Positions 41,093 through 51,337 are shown, numbered from the stretch's first letter. The stretch is 56,000 bases of DNA from Clostridia bacterium (GCA_021205365.1 JAJPXP010000056.1:1-56000), one strand, 5' to 3'. Translations and numbers: made by a program. The notes: generated from the sequence alone by a model not told the origin.

Positions 41093-42912
41093 ATGCCGAA
41101 AGAAACAAAGATAGAAAGAAAAGCACGGTATGGCAGGCTGGCAGTCAGGATTTTTGTCGACGTATTGTTCATCATTATCAGTATGGGAGGCGCACTGTGG
41201 GTCCGTATGGATTTCCACTTCGGAAGTGTGGAGCCGGCGTTCCTTTCCTCGGTGGAAAGCTATATGCTCATCAATGTGTGCTGTACGCTGCTGCTGTTCT
41301 GGCTGTTCCGGCTGTACAACAGCCTTTGGCAGTTTGCCAGTGTGAATGAACTGAAAAATATTGTCGCTGCGGTTGCAGCTTCTGCTGTAGCGCAGTTTAT
41401 TGGCATGCATATTTTGCAGGACCCGGTGCCGCGGAGCTATCCGGTGTTATATTTGCTGCTGTTGTTTATCCTGACGGTGGCAAGCCGCTATGCTTACCGG
41501 CTGCTGCTGGAGGCACGGATAACATTTACGGGGCGGGAGCAGGATGATGCTGTACATACGATGATCGTTGGCGCTGGTGATGCAGGCAATCTGCTGTTGT
41601 CGGAAATCAGCAGCAGCCAGATGGTCAGCCGGAAAATCGTCTGCCTGATTGACGATGATCCTGCAAAGGTAGGGACCTATCTGCATGGGATTCCGATTGT
41701 GGGAACTGTGCGGCAGATTCCGCTGTTTGCGGAAAAGTATCATGTTGAGGAAATCATTGTGGCAATGCCATCGGTTTCCGGCACGAAAAAGAAACGGATT
41801 CTGGAAATCTGCAGCAGCACCTCCTGCAAGGTGATGACGCTGCCGGGCATTTATCAGATTATCAATGGAGATGTCCGGGTTTCCATGCTGCGTAAGGTGG
41901 AGATCAATGATCTGCTGGAGCGTGACCCGATTGATTTGCGCATGGATAAGATTATGGACTATGTCCAGGGTAAGGTGATCCTGGTAACTGGCGGAGGCGG
42001 CTCCATCGGGAGTGAAATCTGCCGGCAGCTTGCCATGCATAATCCAAAGCAGCTGATTATATTGGACATTTATGAGAACAATGCGTATGATATCCGCGGA
42101 GAACTGCTGAAAACGTATCCGGGCATGAATTTGGAGGTACTGATCGGTTCTGTGCGCAATCAGAAGCGTATTGATACGATTTTTGAGACCTATCATCCGG
42201 AACTGGTATTCCATGCGGCTGCGCATAAGCATGTCCCGCTGATGGAAGACAGTCCGAATGAAGCGATTAAGAATAATGTGCTGGGCACATGGATTGTGGC
42301 GCACGCCGCAGATCAATATGGCGCAAAGAAAATGGTACTGATTTCCACGGATAAAGCGGTGCGGCCGACCAATATCATGGGTGCATCCAAGCGCATCTGT
42401 GAGCTGGTGATTCAGAGCTTTGCGCAGACCTCAAAGACGGAATTTGCTGCTGTGCGCTTTGGCAATGTCCTGGGCAGCAATGGCAGTGCGGCGCACTGGC
42501 AAAGGGCGGCGAAATCTTCATTTTGGATATGGGTGAGCCAGTCAAAATATTCGATCTTGCCAAGAATATGATCCGGCTTTCCGGTCTGGAACCGGGCCGG
42601 GATATTCAGATTGAATTTACCGGACTGCGTCCCGGCGAAAAGCTCTATGAGGAATTGCTGATTAGCCTGGATAATCTGAAGGAGACGGAAAACAAGCAGA
42701 TTTTTGTGGCACAACAGCCTGCTGTCGATGAAAAATGGGTGCAGGATTTTGTACGGAAGCTGGTAGATGATGCCTTTTCGGAGACAGCAGATATCCGTGC
42801 GGAGGTACAGAAGCTTGTCCCGGAATACACGCCGAGAGCGAATGCAGTTCACTATGCCTCAGAAGCGGAACCGGTATCCGAACAGGAGACGGCGGCTGCC
42901 GGACTGGCCTGA
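41093..42912 (+). pseudogene. WbpM/CapD-type nucleoside-diphosphate-sugar 4,6-dehydratase, broken by deletion
   Basis: The 5' part (41093 to about 42487) encodes four membrane helices, a sugar-nucleotide-binding domain (MIVGAGDAGNLLL), then the catalytic Rossmann domain (VTGGGGSIGSE, STDKAVRPTNIMGASKR) up to [12 protein letters not shown]. At this point about 39 expected codons are missing. The downstream part ([23 protein letters not shown]..., from 42490) continues the family sequence in another frame to the stop at 42910-42912. The first frame runs on into 28 unrelated residues and stops at 42571. Intact enzymes of this family make the first modified sugar nucleotide for surface glycans. 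The product here should be inactive unless a chaperone-free split protein works, which is unlikely. An assembly error is also possible. Confidence 0.82.
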
Positions 42913-42954
42913 CAAAAAACGCTTTCAAGAGCTGATATATAAGGGAGAACACAT

Positions 42955-43860
42955 ATGAGAAGGACACGAATGGTGAGCGTAATTGTATGCGTCATTGCTG
43001 TTGCCGCATTTATTCTGGTGCGGGTACAGCAGTATCTGACTGATACAAGCGGCCCGAAAATTTCCATGGATGCTGACAGTATTACGGTTTCCGCCGCAGC
43101 GGAGGAAAGCGACCTGCTAGAGGGCATTACCGCAGAAGACCGGACGGATGGCGATGTCACCGATAATCTGATGGTCGAAAGCATGAGCAATCTGATGGAA
43201 GGCAATACCCGCAATATGACAGTGGTTGCATTTGATTCCGATGGGCATGTTACCAAGGTAGAACGCAAGGTGACTTACAGCGATTACAAGCCGGCGCAGT
43301 TCACGCTGGACGGCCCATTGCAGTATGTCATCGGTTCGGATATGATCCTGAATAATATCGGTGCGACGGATCTGCTGGACGGGGACCTGTCTTCCAGCGT
43401 CAAAATTACCGACCAGTATACCATGCCAGAGGATGAGCCGGGCGAATATCCAATGGAATTTACCGTCACCAACAGCGCCGGGGATGTCTCCAAGCTGACC
43501 GCAACCGTAACGCTGATGGAATCTTCGGAATACAACAGTATGGCGAAGATTGAACTGTCGGATTACATTGTCTATACCCCGAAAGACCAGGCATTGAACC
43601 TGATGGGCTATGTGCAGGCAGTGGAGGTTGCGGGAAAGACCTACGAAAAAAATGAGGCAGGAGAGCTGGTGGAAAAGCAGACTACCGTTGCAACGGCGCC
43701 GCAGACCTCCAACGAGAAGACAATCGTCTCCATGAGCAATATTGAAACCAGCGGAAAACTGGATTACAGCACACCGGGAACCTATGAAGTGACCTATACC
43801 TATACCGACGAATCACTGCGCAGCGGAAGCGTGCGGATGATTGTTGTTGTGACCGATTGA
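42955..43860 (+). CDS. Membrane-anchored Ig-like-repeat protein
   Basis: A 301-residue protein with one N-terminal membrane segment (MVSVIVCVIAVAAFILV) and an extracellular part. At least two DUF5011-like Ig folds are visible: GPKISMDADSITVSAAAEESDLLEGITAEDRTDGDVTDNL and IGATDLLDGDLSSSVKITDQYTMPEDEPGEYPMEFTVTNSAG. It closes with STPGTYEVTYTYTDES. It lies inside the polysaccharide operon, so it may guide polymer export or attachment (inference). Confidence 0.72.
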   Translation: MRRTRMVSVIVCVIAVAAFILVRVQQYLTDTSGPKISMDADSITVSAAAEESDLLEGITAEDRTDGDVTDNLMVESMSNLMEGNTRNMTVVAFDSDGHVTKVERKVTYSDYKPAQFTLDGPLQYVIGSDMILNNIGATDLLDGDLSSSVKITDQYTMPEDEPGEYPMEFTVTNSAGDVSKLTATVTLMESSEYNSMAKIELSDYIVYTPKDQALNLMGYVQAVEVAGKTYEKNEAGELVEKQTTVATAPQTSNEKTIVSMSNIETSGKLDYSTPGTYEVTYTYTDESLRSGSVRMIVVVTD

Positions 43861-43873
43861 GGAGATACCAGAG

Positions 43874-45268
43874 ATGGAAAAAAATCTAAGAAGACAGATT
43901 GATATATTCAGCATCATCCGGGATGTCCTCCGCGAATGGGCAACTATTTTGCTGTTTGCTGTTTCCGCCAGCCTGCTGGCCAATATCTGGGTGACAGAAA
44001 CCTATGTACCGGTTTATACATCCAAGGCCATTTTTACGGTTTCCGCCAAAAGTACAAACAGCTCGATTTATCAGGACCTCGCCTCGGCGCAGTCGCTGGC
44101 AGAACGCTTTGCCAAGGTGCTGGACAGCAATGTGCTGAAAAAGAAGGTAGCAGAGGATCTCGGACAGGAATCCTTCACAGCAAAAACCTCTGTCAAACAG
44201 ATTGACGAGACCAATATGGTGGAACTGACGGTGACGGCAAATTCAGCGATGGATTCCTACCGCACCATCAGTTCGATCATGGAAAACTACGATCAGGTTT
44301 CCCATTATGTTGTGGGCAATGTCATCCTGTATGTCATCCAGCAGCCGACCATCCCGCTGGCACCGTCCAATTCCAAAAGCCCGGTGAAGCCGATGGAATA
44401 TGCGTTCGTGATCACGGCGCTGGCCGCTGTCCTGTATGTTGCGTTTTTCTCCTATCGGAGGGATACCGTCAAAAATTCCCATCAGATGAAGGAAAAGATA
44501 GATGCCAAGATGCTGGGAACGGTATATCATGAAAAAACCAAGCGGAGCCGCAAAAACAAAGGCGAGCATCCTTCCATGCTGATTGAAAATCCTTTGCGCA
44601 GCTTTGCGTTTGTAGAATCCAGCAGGATGGCCGCATCCCGTGTGCGCAGCCAGATGGATCGGAAGCACGCAAAGGTTGCGATGATTTCCAGTGTCGCGGA
44701 GAACGAAGGAAAATCTACGGTAGCAGCAAACATTGCGCTTTCCCTTGCGAAGGAAGGCAAAAGGGTATTGGTGATCGATTGCGACTTCCGAAAGCCGTCC
44801 CAATACAAGCTTTTTGGACGCTCCGAGGATGAGGAACTGGATTTGATCCAGGCATTAAAGGATGGAAGACCGGATACTGCCGTAGTGCAGCATAAACAGA
44901 CCACGCTGTATGGTGCATTTAACCAGAAGGCAGACCCTTCTGCAGAGCGCCTGCTGGAATCCGGTGAGCTGAAGCAGATGATCGACCGTTACCGGGAACG
45001 TATGGATTATATCATTCTGGATACAGCGCCATTGGCACTGGTATCGGATACAGAGGATCTGGCACGGCTGGCGGATACTACCGTTTTGGTTGTCCGTGAG
45101 GATGCCATCCTGGCGAAGAAAATCAACGATACCATTGATGTCCTGAATCAGACCAATGCTGCAGTGCTTGGCTGTATTCTCAACAATGCAGTACAGGGCT
45201 TTACAGCAAAGGCAGGCTATAACGGATATTCGGCATATGGAGGACATTATGGAAAGAACACAAAATAA
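43874..45268 (+). CDS. Wzz-fused bacterial tyrosine kinase 1
   Basis: A 464-residue BY-kinase of the fused Wzc type: a Wzz chain-length domain between two membrane segments (about 23-42 and 172-192), then the cytoplasmic kinase with Walker A SSVAENEGKST, Walker A' VLVIDCDFRKP and Walker B YIILDTAPLA. The C-terminus (GYNGYSAYGGHYG) carries four tyrosines for autophosphorylation. It controls polymer length and export. It overlaps kinase 2 by 20 bases. Confidence 0.88.
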   Translation: MEKNLRRQIDIFSIIRDVLREWATILLFAVSASLLANIWVTETYVPVYTSKAIFTVSAKSTNSSIYQDLASAQSLAERFAKVLDSNVLKKKVAEDLGQESFTAKTSVKQIDETNMVELTVTANSAMDSYRTISSIMENYDQVSHYVVGNVILYVIQQPTIPLAPSNSKSPVKPMEYAFVITALAAVLYVAFFSYRRDTVKNSHQMKEKIDAKMLGTVYHEKTKRSRKNKGEHPSMLIENPLRSFAFVESSRMAASRVRSQMDRKHAKVAMISSVAENEGKSTVAANIALSLAKEGKRVLVIDCDFRKPSQYKLFGRSEDEELDLIQALKDGRPDTAVVQHKQTTLYGAFNQKADPSAERLLESGELKQMIDRYRERMDYIILDTAPLALVSDTEDLARLADTTVLVVREDAILAKKINDTIDVLNQTNAAVLGCILNNAVQGFTAKAGYNGYSAYGGHYGKNTK

Positions 45269-46757
45269 TCTCCCGGAAGAAGAGCTGGAAAAAATTGACC
45301 TGCTCATGATTCTGGATGACATGTGGAGAGCCTTTAAAAAGTTCTGGCTGCTTTTTGTGGTTCTGGTTGTGGCCTGTTCCGTGCTGGCAGCGTTCTCCGT
45401 TATCATGGCATATACACCGAATTATGAGGCATACTCCACGTTTGTTGTCAGCTCGAAAACAGCATATAGCAGCAATGATACATATCAGGAATATTATAAC
45501 CAGACCAGTGCGGAACAGCTGAGCAAATCCTTTCCGTATATCCTGACCAGCGGCGCGCTGAGCCAGGTTGTCGCTGAGAGCCTGGAGATGGATTCTGTTC
45601 CGGCAAAGATTTTTGCGGAATCCATTGCCAATTCTGCATTGTTCACGATCAAAGTAGATGCATCGGATCCGCAGACGGCATATGATGTCCTGCAGGCTGT
45701 GATTGAAAATTATCCGTCGGTTGCCGAATACATCATTGGCGATACAGAACTGACGCTGATGGATGAAAGCGGCGTACCAGAGGAGCCGGTCAACAAACTC
45801 AGCTTTAAACGTACGGCGGCAAAGGGTGCGTTGGGTGGCATCGCGCTGAGCCTGCTGCTGCTGTTCCTGTATTCCTGCACAAGCAAAACCGTGCGCCGCG
45901 AAGAAGATTTGAAATCGGTCCTGAGTATTACCTACCTAGGCAATATTCCGTTTATTAAGGTAAAAAAGCGCAGCGACGCGAGCAAATCAAAAATCCTGCT
46001 GGACAGCCAGAACAATGGCGATATGCTGGGCGAGAGTGTACGTATTGTCCGCAACCGTATCACAAAAGAGACAGATCAGCGGGATAAGGCACAGATTCTG
46101 GTTACCAGCGCAGAAGAAGGCGAAGGCAAGACCACTGTTTCCGTCAATCTTGCAATTTCTATGGCGCTGAAAGGCAAGAAAATTATCCTGGTAGACGGTG
46201 ACCTGCGCAATCCATCTGTAACAACGGCGCTTGGCCTGCCGGAAGCACAGTTTGGTACCATTGATGTGCTGGCAGGGGAGGCGCTCACCGAAGATAAAAT
46301 CCTGACCTATGGCGAGCAGAAGCTGTATGTTCTTCCGGGCAGGAAATCCTCTGCCGCGGAACAGGAAGTCCTGAAACAGGGAAATATTGAACGGATGCTG
46401 GCTGAGCTTTGCAAGACCTATGACTGCATTATTATTGACACACCTCCTTGTGGCGTGTTGGCGGATGCTTCTATGTTTGCGCGTTGTGTAGACCATGCTG
46501 TTGTGGTTGTCCGCCACGACCACACGCGTATTCCGCGGATTCTGAATGCGGTCGAGCTGCTGGCGGAAACCGGCGTAAATATTCTGGGCTATACCATCAA
46601 TGGCGTAGAAAGCGTGATGGGCAGCTACGGTTATGGCTACGGATATGGCTATGGATATGGCTACGGTTATGGCAGCCGGTATGGCTATGGACGCCGAAAG
46701 AATGGCTATGGCTACGGCTACGGACAGAAGAAGGACACGAAGAAAGACAATAAATAA
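45249..46757 (+). CDS. Wzz-fused bacterial tyrosine kinase 2 with (GY)n tail
   Basis: A 502-residue paralogue: Wzz domain between membrane segments (about 31-55 and 193-212), Walker A SAEEGEGKTT, A' IILVDGDLRNPS and B CIIIDTPP. The C-terminus has 13 tyrosines in GY repeats encoded by near-identical hexamers (46626-46735), far more than the usual cluster. The start is ATG 45249, with GGAGG upstream, rather than the frame's earlier start. It ends at a strong terminator. Confidence 0.88.
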   Translation: MERTQNNLPEEELEKIDLLMILDDMWRAFKKFWLLFVVLVVACSVLAAFSVIMAYTPNYEAYSTFVVSSKTAYSSNDTYQEYYNQTSAEQLSKSFPYILTSGALSQVVAESLEMDSVPAKIFAESIANSALFTIKVDASDPQTAYDVLQAVIENYPSVAEYIIGDTELTLMDESGVPEEPVNKLSFKRTAAKGALGGIALSLLLLFLYSCTSKTVRREEDLKSVLSITYLGNIPFIKVKKRSDASKSKILLDSQNNGDMLGESVRIVRNRITKETDQRDKAQILVTSAEEGEGKTTVSVNLAISMALKGKKIILVDGDLRNPSVTTALGLPEAQFGTIDVLAGEALTEDKILTYGEQKLYVLPGRKSSAAEQEVLKQGNIERMLAELCKTYDCIIIDTPPCGVLADASMFARCVDHAVVVVRHDHTRIPRILNAVELLAETGVNILGYTINGVESVMGSYGYGYGYGYGYGYGYGSRYGYGRRKNGYGYGYGQKKDTKKDNK

Positions 46758-46776
46758 CAGAATTATTTCTGTCAGT

Positions 46777-46810
46777 TACCCCGGATTTTTATCCGGGGTA
46801 TTGCTTTTTT
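46777..46810 (+). terminator. Terminator after kinase 2
   Basis: Ten-base arms TACCCCGGAT/ATCCGGGGTA (46777-46786, 46791-46800) with a 4-base loop, followed by TTGCTTTTTT. Confidence 0.85.
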
Positions 46811-46822
46811 ACAGGAAATGAT

Positions 46823-46851
46823 TTGTACTTCTGCGGGAAGGACGATATAAT
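46823..46851 (+). promoter_or_regulatory. Promoter of glf
   Basis: TTGTAC (46823-46828), 17-base spacer and TATAAT (46846-46851), 46 bases before the start codon. Confidence 0.75.
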
Positions 46852-46897
46852 AAGATACAGAATAATAGGATATAGAAAATGATGCGAGGTAGATACA

Positions 46898-48016
46898 ATG
46901 ATGTATGATTATCTGATAGTCGGTACAGGGCTATTTGGCGCTGTTGTTGCGCAGCAGATGAAAGCTGCGGGGAAATCTGTACTGATGGTTGACAAACGTC
47001 TGCATATCGCAGGCAATGTATATACGGAACAGATCGAAGGGATCCATGTCCATACATATGGTGCCCATATCTTTCATACCAACAATCAACGGGTGTGGGA
47101 TTATATCACACAGTTTGCAGAGTTTAACCGGTTTACCAATTCACCGGTTGCAAACTATCATGGAGAGCTGTATTCCCTGCCGTTTAATATGTATACGTTT
47201 CATAAGATGTGGGGGGTTGTGACACCGGAGGAAGCAGCGGCAAAGATTGAGGAGCAGCGGCAGGCCGCCGGCATTACAGAGCCGAAGAACCTGGAGGAAC
47301 AGGCGATTTCCCTCGTTGGCACAGATATTTATCAGAAACTGATTCGGGGCTATACAGAGAAGCAATGGGGGCGGCCGTGCGACCAGCTGCCAGCCTTTAT
47401 TATCAAGCGGCTTCCGGTACGCCTGACCTTTGATAACAATTATTTCAATGCATTGTATCAGGGCATACCGGTCGGCGGTTATACCAGGATGGTCGCCAAT
47501 ATGCTGGACGGTATTGACGTGCGTTTGGGCGTGGATTACCTGGAAAACAAAGCAGAGTTGGATGCACTTGCGCAAAAGGTTGTATATACTGGCCCGATTG
47601 ACGCGTATTTTGCGTTCCGGCTGGGTGAGCTCGAATACCGTTCCGTGCGTTTTGAGACAGAGGTGCTGGATAAGTCCAATTTCCAGGGCAATGCAGCGGT
47701 GAATTATACCGACAAGGAAACGCCATGGACCCGAATTATTGAACACAAATGGTTTGAGTTTGGCAGGGATGCTGCGGGAAATGAACTGCCCAAGACTGTG
47801 ATCAGCCGGGAATATTCCTCTGAATGGAAGCCGGGGGACGAGCCGTATTATCCGATCAATGATGAGAAGAATGCAAAGCTGTACAGCGAATATAAGAAGC
47901 TGGCAGAGCAGGAGGAAAACGTCATCTTCGGCGGACGCCTTGGTGAGTATAAGTATTATGACATGGATGCGGTCATTGCATCGGCACTGGAACTGTGTGA
48001 TTCCATTACATGCTGA
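46898..48016 (+). CDS. glf: UDP-galactopyranose mutase
   Basis: A 372-residue flavoenzyme with FAD motif YLIVGTGLFGAVVA, HIAGNVYTE, and the family stretches THGAH-like TYGAHIFHTNN, GYTEKQWG and the closing NVIFGGRLGEYKYYDMD. It converts UDP-galactopyranose to UDP-galactofuranose for surface glycans. It has its own promoter and terminator upstream, so it is transcribed apart from the kinases. Confidence 0.94.
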   Translation: MMYDYLIVGTGLFGAVVAQQMKAAGKSVLMVDKRLHIAGNVYTEQIEGIHVHTYGAHIFHTNNQRVWDYITQFAEFNRFTNSPVANYHGELYSLPFNMYTFHKMWGVVTPEEAAAKIEEQRQAAGITEPKNLEEQAISLVGTDIYQKLIRGYTEKQWGRPCDQLPAFIIKRLPVRLTFDNNYFNALYQGIPVGGYTRMVANMLDGIDVRLGVDYLENKAELDALAQKVVYTGPIDAYFAFRLGELEYRSVRFETEVLDKSNFQGNAAVNYTDKETPWTRIIEHKWFEFGRDAAGNELPKTVISREYSSEWKPGDEPYYPINDEKNAKLYSEYKKLAEQEENVIFGGRLGEYKYYDMDAVIASALELCDSITC

Positions 48017-48045
48017 CACAGGGATATCTGACGAAAATCAGGCCA

Positions 48046-48074
48046 TTGCAGTTTGTATGTGAATCATGTATAAT
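48046..48074 (+). promoter_or_regulatory. Promoter of galE
   Basis: TTGCAG (48046-48051), 17-base spacer and TATAAT (48069-48074). The -35 and spacer start TTGCAGTTTG match both copies of the tandem promoter at 40772-40848. Confidence 0.8.
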
Positions 48075-48148
48075 GAGGCACAGGACCGCAGAGCACGAGT
48101 CCTGTTCCATCTGAAACAATTTGTTTTGTCATAAAGGAGCGATATAAT

Positions 48149-49165
48149 ATGACAATTTTAATCACCGGCGGCGCCGGATATATTGGCAGCCATACTGTTA
48201 TTGAACTGCAGCAGGCAGGACATGAGGTGGTTGTTGTAGATAATCTGTGGAATGCATCGGAGAAATCCCTGCAGCGGGTAGAGGAGATCACTGGAAAGAA
48301 TGTTCCATTCTATCAAGTAGATATCCGTGACCGTGCAGGTATGGAAAAGGTGATGGCGCAATATGCTTTTGACTGCTGTATCCATTTTGCAGGGCTGAAA
48401 GCAGTGGGCGAATCGGTAGCAAAGCCGCTGGAATATTATGACAATAATATCTCCGGCACGTTGGTTCTGCTGGATGTTCTGCGGAATCATGGCTGTAAGA
48501 ATATTATTTTCTCGTCGTCTGCAACCGTTTATGGCAATCCGGCTGTGATTCCAATTACAGAGGAATGCCCGAAGGGCCAGTGCACCAATCCATATGGCCA
48601 GACCAAGAGTATGATTGAACAGATCATGATGGACATGCAGAAGGCTGATCCGGAATGGAATGTCGTTTTACTGCGTTATTTCAATCCAATTGGCGCACAT
48701 CCATCCGGAAAAATTGGTGAAGACCCCAATGGCATCCCGAATAATCTGATGCCATATATCACACAGGTTGCTGTGGGCAAGCGCACAGAATTGGGCGTAT
48801 TCGGCAATGACTATGATACACCGGATGGCACAGGTGTGCGGGACTATATCCATGTTGTCGATCTGGCAAATGGACATGTCAAGGCGTTGTCTGCAATTGA
48901 AAAGAAATGCGGACTTGCCATTTATAATCTGGGCACTGGACAGGGCTATTCCGTCCTGGATGTGGTGCGTGCGTTTGAAGAAGCAAACGGGCTCACCATT
49001 CCATATTCTATCCAGCCGCGCCGTGCAGGTGATATTGCAACTTGCTATTCTGATCCGGCAAAGGCAGAAAAAGAGCTGGGCTGGACTGCGCAGTATGGCA
49101 TTCAGGATATGTGCCGTGATTCGTGGAACTGGCAGAAAAATAATCCAAACGGTTATCGGGATTAA
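48149..49165 (+). CDS. galE: UDP-glucose 4-epimerase
   Basis: A 338-residue SDR-type epimerase: NAD motif ITGGAGYIGSHT, SSSATVYGNP and the catalytic YxxxK in NPYGQTKSM. It interconverts UDP-glucose and UDP-galactose, supplying the Glf substrate. AAAGGAGCG lies upstream. It is followed by a terminator. Confidence 0.94.
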   Translation: MTILITGGAGYIGSHTVIELQQAGHEVVVVDNLWNASEKSLQRVEEITGKNVPFYQVDIRDRAGMEKVMAQYAFDCCIHFAGLKAVGESVAKPLEYYDNNISGTLVLLDVLRNHGCKNIIFSSSATVYGNPAVIPITEECPKGQCTNPYGQTKSMIEQIMMDMQKADPEWNVVLLRYFNPIGAHPSGKIGEDPNGIPNNLMPYITQVAVGKRTELGVFGNDYDTPDGTGVRDYIHVVDLANGHVKALSAIEKKCGLAIYNLGTGQGYSVLDVVRAFEEANGLTIPYSIQPRRAGDIATCYSDPAKAEKELGWTAQYGIQDMCRDSWNWQKNNPNGYRD

Positions 49166-49172
49166 AACAATC

Positions 49173-49206
49173 AGCGGACAGGGAAGGATTTCTCTGTCCG
49201 CTTTTG
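49173..49206 (+). terminator. Terminator after galE
   Basis: Nine-base arms AGCGGACAG/CTGTCCGCT (49173-49181, 49194-49202) followed by TTTTG. A TGG-TATACT extended -10 (49241-49249) for the next gene lies downstream. Confidence 0.75.
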
Positions 49207-49279
49207 TCGCTTTGCAGGTGACCTGGATAACGGAATCCGATGGTATACTGCGTATAGAACATACAGAGAGGTGATTGAT

Positions 49280-50077
49280 ATGTTAGGAGCAGTTATTGGA
49301 GATATCACAGGTTCCATATATGAGTTTGACAACATCAAAACAAAGGATTTTGAGTTGTTTTCCAATGGGATGAATTATACGGATGACAGTATCATGGCGC
49401 TGGCTGTGGCACAGGCGCTGCTGGATCACCGGAAAAACGGTACAGATTTATCCGAAGCGATGATAACCGAAATGCAGCGGCTTGGCAGAAAATATCCATA
49501 CCCGATGGGCTCCTATGGCGCACGGTTTAGCAGCTGGCTTCGTTCCGATCAGCCGCAGCCATATTACAGCTTTGGCAATGGATCTGCGATGCGTGTGGCT
49601 GCCTGTGGCTTTGCAGCGGATACACTGGAGCAGGCGCTGGAGTATGCCAAGATTTCGGCGGCTGTGACACACAACCATCCTGAAGGGATCAAGGGTGCCA
49701 AGGCAGCTGCAGGCTGTATCTGGCTTGCCCGTCATGGCGCAGACAAAGCACAGATCAAGGCATTTGTGCAGCGGGATTTCTATGAGCTGAACCAGAGTGT
49801 GGACGACATCCGCCCGGCGTATCAGTTCAATGAAAGCTGTCAGGGGACTGTGCCGCAGGCAATCCAGGCATTTTTGGATTCCACAGATTTTGAGGACGCC
49901 ATCCGCACAGCCGTTTCCCTTGGCGGTGACAGTGATACCCTTGCCTGCATTACCGGAGGCATTGCGGAAGCATGTTACGGCATTCCAAAGAAAATGGCGG
50001 ACAGAGCAAAGAAGTTCCTCCCAGACGATCTGTTCAACATTCTGGAAGAATTTGAAGCGCAATTTCAGCGTGGATAA
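49280..50077 (+). CDS. ADP-ribosylglycohydrolase family protein
   Basis: A 265-residue DraG-like hydrolase: GAVIGDITGSIYEF, the metal-binding TDDSIMALAVAQAL, SFGNGSAMRV and VSLGGDSDTLACITGGIAEA. It removes ADP-ribose from modified targets using Mg/Mn. The start is ATG 49280, with GAGAGGTGA upstream. It is the first of three genes linked to ADP-ribose handling. Confidence 0.9.
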   Translation: MLGAVIGDITGSIYEFDNIKTKDFELFSNGMNYTDDSIMALAVAQALLDHRKNGTDLSEAMITEMQRLGRKYPYPMGSYGARFSSWLRSDQPQPYYSFGNGSAMRVAACGFAADTLEQALEYAKISAAVTHNHPEGIKGAKAAAGCIWLARHGADKAQIKAFVQRDFYELNQSVDDIRPAYQFNESCQGTVPQAIQAFLDSTDFEDAIRTAVSLGGDSDTLACITGGIAEACYGIPKKMADRAKKFLPDDLFNILEEFEAQFQRG

Positions 50078-50176
50078 AAAGAAATAAAAGAGCTGGAATT
50101 TGCTTTTGTAAAGTGGATTCTGGCTTTTCCATGCTTTATAATAAAAGTATCTTAATATAGAGAAGAGGGGATACAT

Positions 50177-51226
50177 ATGCCATTTGAAATTATACGGAAT
50201 GATATTACACAGATGCAGGTGGATGCCATTGTCAACGCAGCCAATACTGCACTGGCACCTGGCGGCGGTGTGTGCGGCGCCATTTTCCGGGCGGCAGGCT
50301 GGGATGATATGCAGCGTGCCTGCCGGGCAATCGGACACTGCGATGCGGGGCAGGCTGTGATAACCAAGGGCTTTGATTTGCAGGCAAAATATGTTATCCA
50401 TACTCCCGGGCCGATCTGGCAGGGCGGCCGGCAGGGCGAAGCACAGCTGCTGAGAAGCTGCTATACCAGTTCGCTGCAGCTGGCAAAGAAGAAAAAATGC
50501 AAATCCATTGCGTTCCCCTTGATTTCCTCGGGCATTTATGGCTATCCAAAGGCAGAAGCCCTTCGGATTGCTGTGGACGCCATCGGTGCATTCCTGGCAG
50601 AGCATGAGATGCAGGTATATCTGGCTGTATTTGACCCCAATACAGTTGTGATAAGCCAAAAGCTGTTTGCCGGGATTCAGGCATATATTGATGACCATTA
50701 TGTGGAGGAACATCAGGTCGGCAGACAGATGCAGACAGAATTTCTGTTCCGTGAGCGGCAGCTCCATGAGCAGGAAATGCAGATGCCGCAGACGTTCCAG
50801 GCATCCATGCCATCTATGCCGGCAGCGGCTGCAGAACCGCCGGGGCAAGAGAAGAAGGCGCGTTCCCTGCGCGATTTGGTGCACCAGCTCGATGATACGT
50901 TTTCTGAAATGCTGCTGCGTTTGATCGATGAAAAGGGGATGACAGATGTTGAGGTCTATAAACGTGCCAATATTGACCGTAAATTGTTTTCCAAAATCCG
51001 AAAGAGCAGTTATAATCCCAGCAAACAGACGGCGATTGCATTGGCGATTGCGCTGCGGCTGAATTTGGATGAAACAAAAGATTTGCTGGGACGCGCGGGC
51101 TATGCATTGTCGCACAGCAATAAATTTGATGTTATTATCGAATATTTTATCTCAGAGGGCATTTATGACATTTATGAGATCAATGAAGCGCTGTTTACCT
51201 TTGAGCAAAAGACACTGGGAGCATAA
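50177..51226 (+). CDS. Macrodomain protein with C-terminal helical domain
   Basis: A 349-residue protein. The macrodomain (about 1-170: VDAIVNAANTALAPGGGVCGAIFRAAG, FPLISSGIYGYP) binds ADP-ribose or O-acetyl-ADP-ribose. A Gln-rich linker follows. The C-terminal helical domain (about 230-349: LIDEKGMTDVEVYKRANIDRKLFSKIRKSSYNPSKQTAIALAIALRL) resembles an XRE-like HTH. The fusion suggests ADP-ribose sensing coupled to DNA or protein binding (inference). A TATAAT box at 50137-50142 lies upstream. Confidence 0.82.
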   Translation: MPFEIIRNDITQMQVDAIVNAANTALAPGGGVCGAIFRAAGWDDMQRACRAIGHCDAGQAVITKGFDLQAKYVIHTPGPIWQGGRQGEAQLLRSCYTSSLQLAKKKKCKSIAFPLISSGIYGYPKAEALRIAVDAIGAFLAEHEMQVYLAVFDPNTVVISQKLFAGIQAYIDDHYVEEHQVGRQMQTEFLFRERQLHEQEMQMPQTFQASMPSMPAAAAEPPGQEKKARSLRDLVHQLDDTFSEMLLRLIDEKGMTDVEVYKRANIDRKLFSKIRKSSYNPSKQTAIALAIALRLNLDETKDLLGRAGYALSHSNKFDVIIEYFISEGIYDIYEINEALFTFEQKTLGA

Positions 51227-51337
51227 TCCCATTGTACATAGGAACGATACACAACGATGTCGCTTCAGAAGAGACCACGCTGCCAGCCAGAAATGATATC
51301 CTGTATTCACAAAGAAAAGACATGAATGGAGGATATC

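Noticed and set aside
49448-51115. 555-codon frame on the minus strand
   Set aside because: It lies antisense to the well-supported ADP-ribosylglycohydrolase and macrodomain genes, has a Cys/His/Leu-rich composition typical of shadow frames, and has no recognisable domain.
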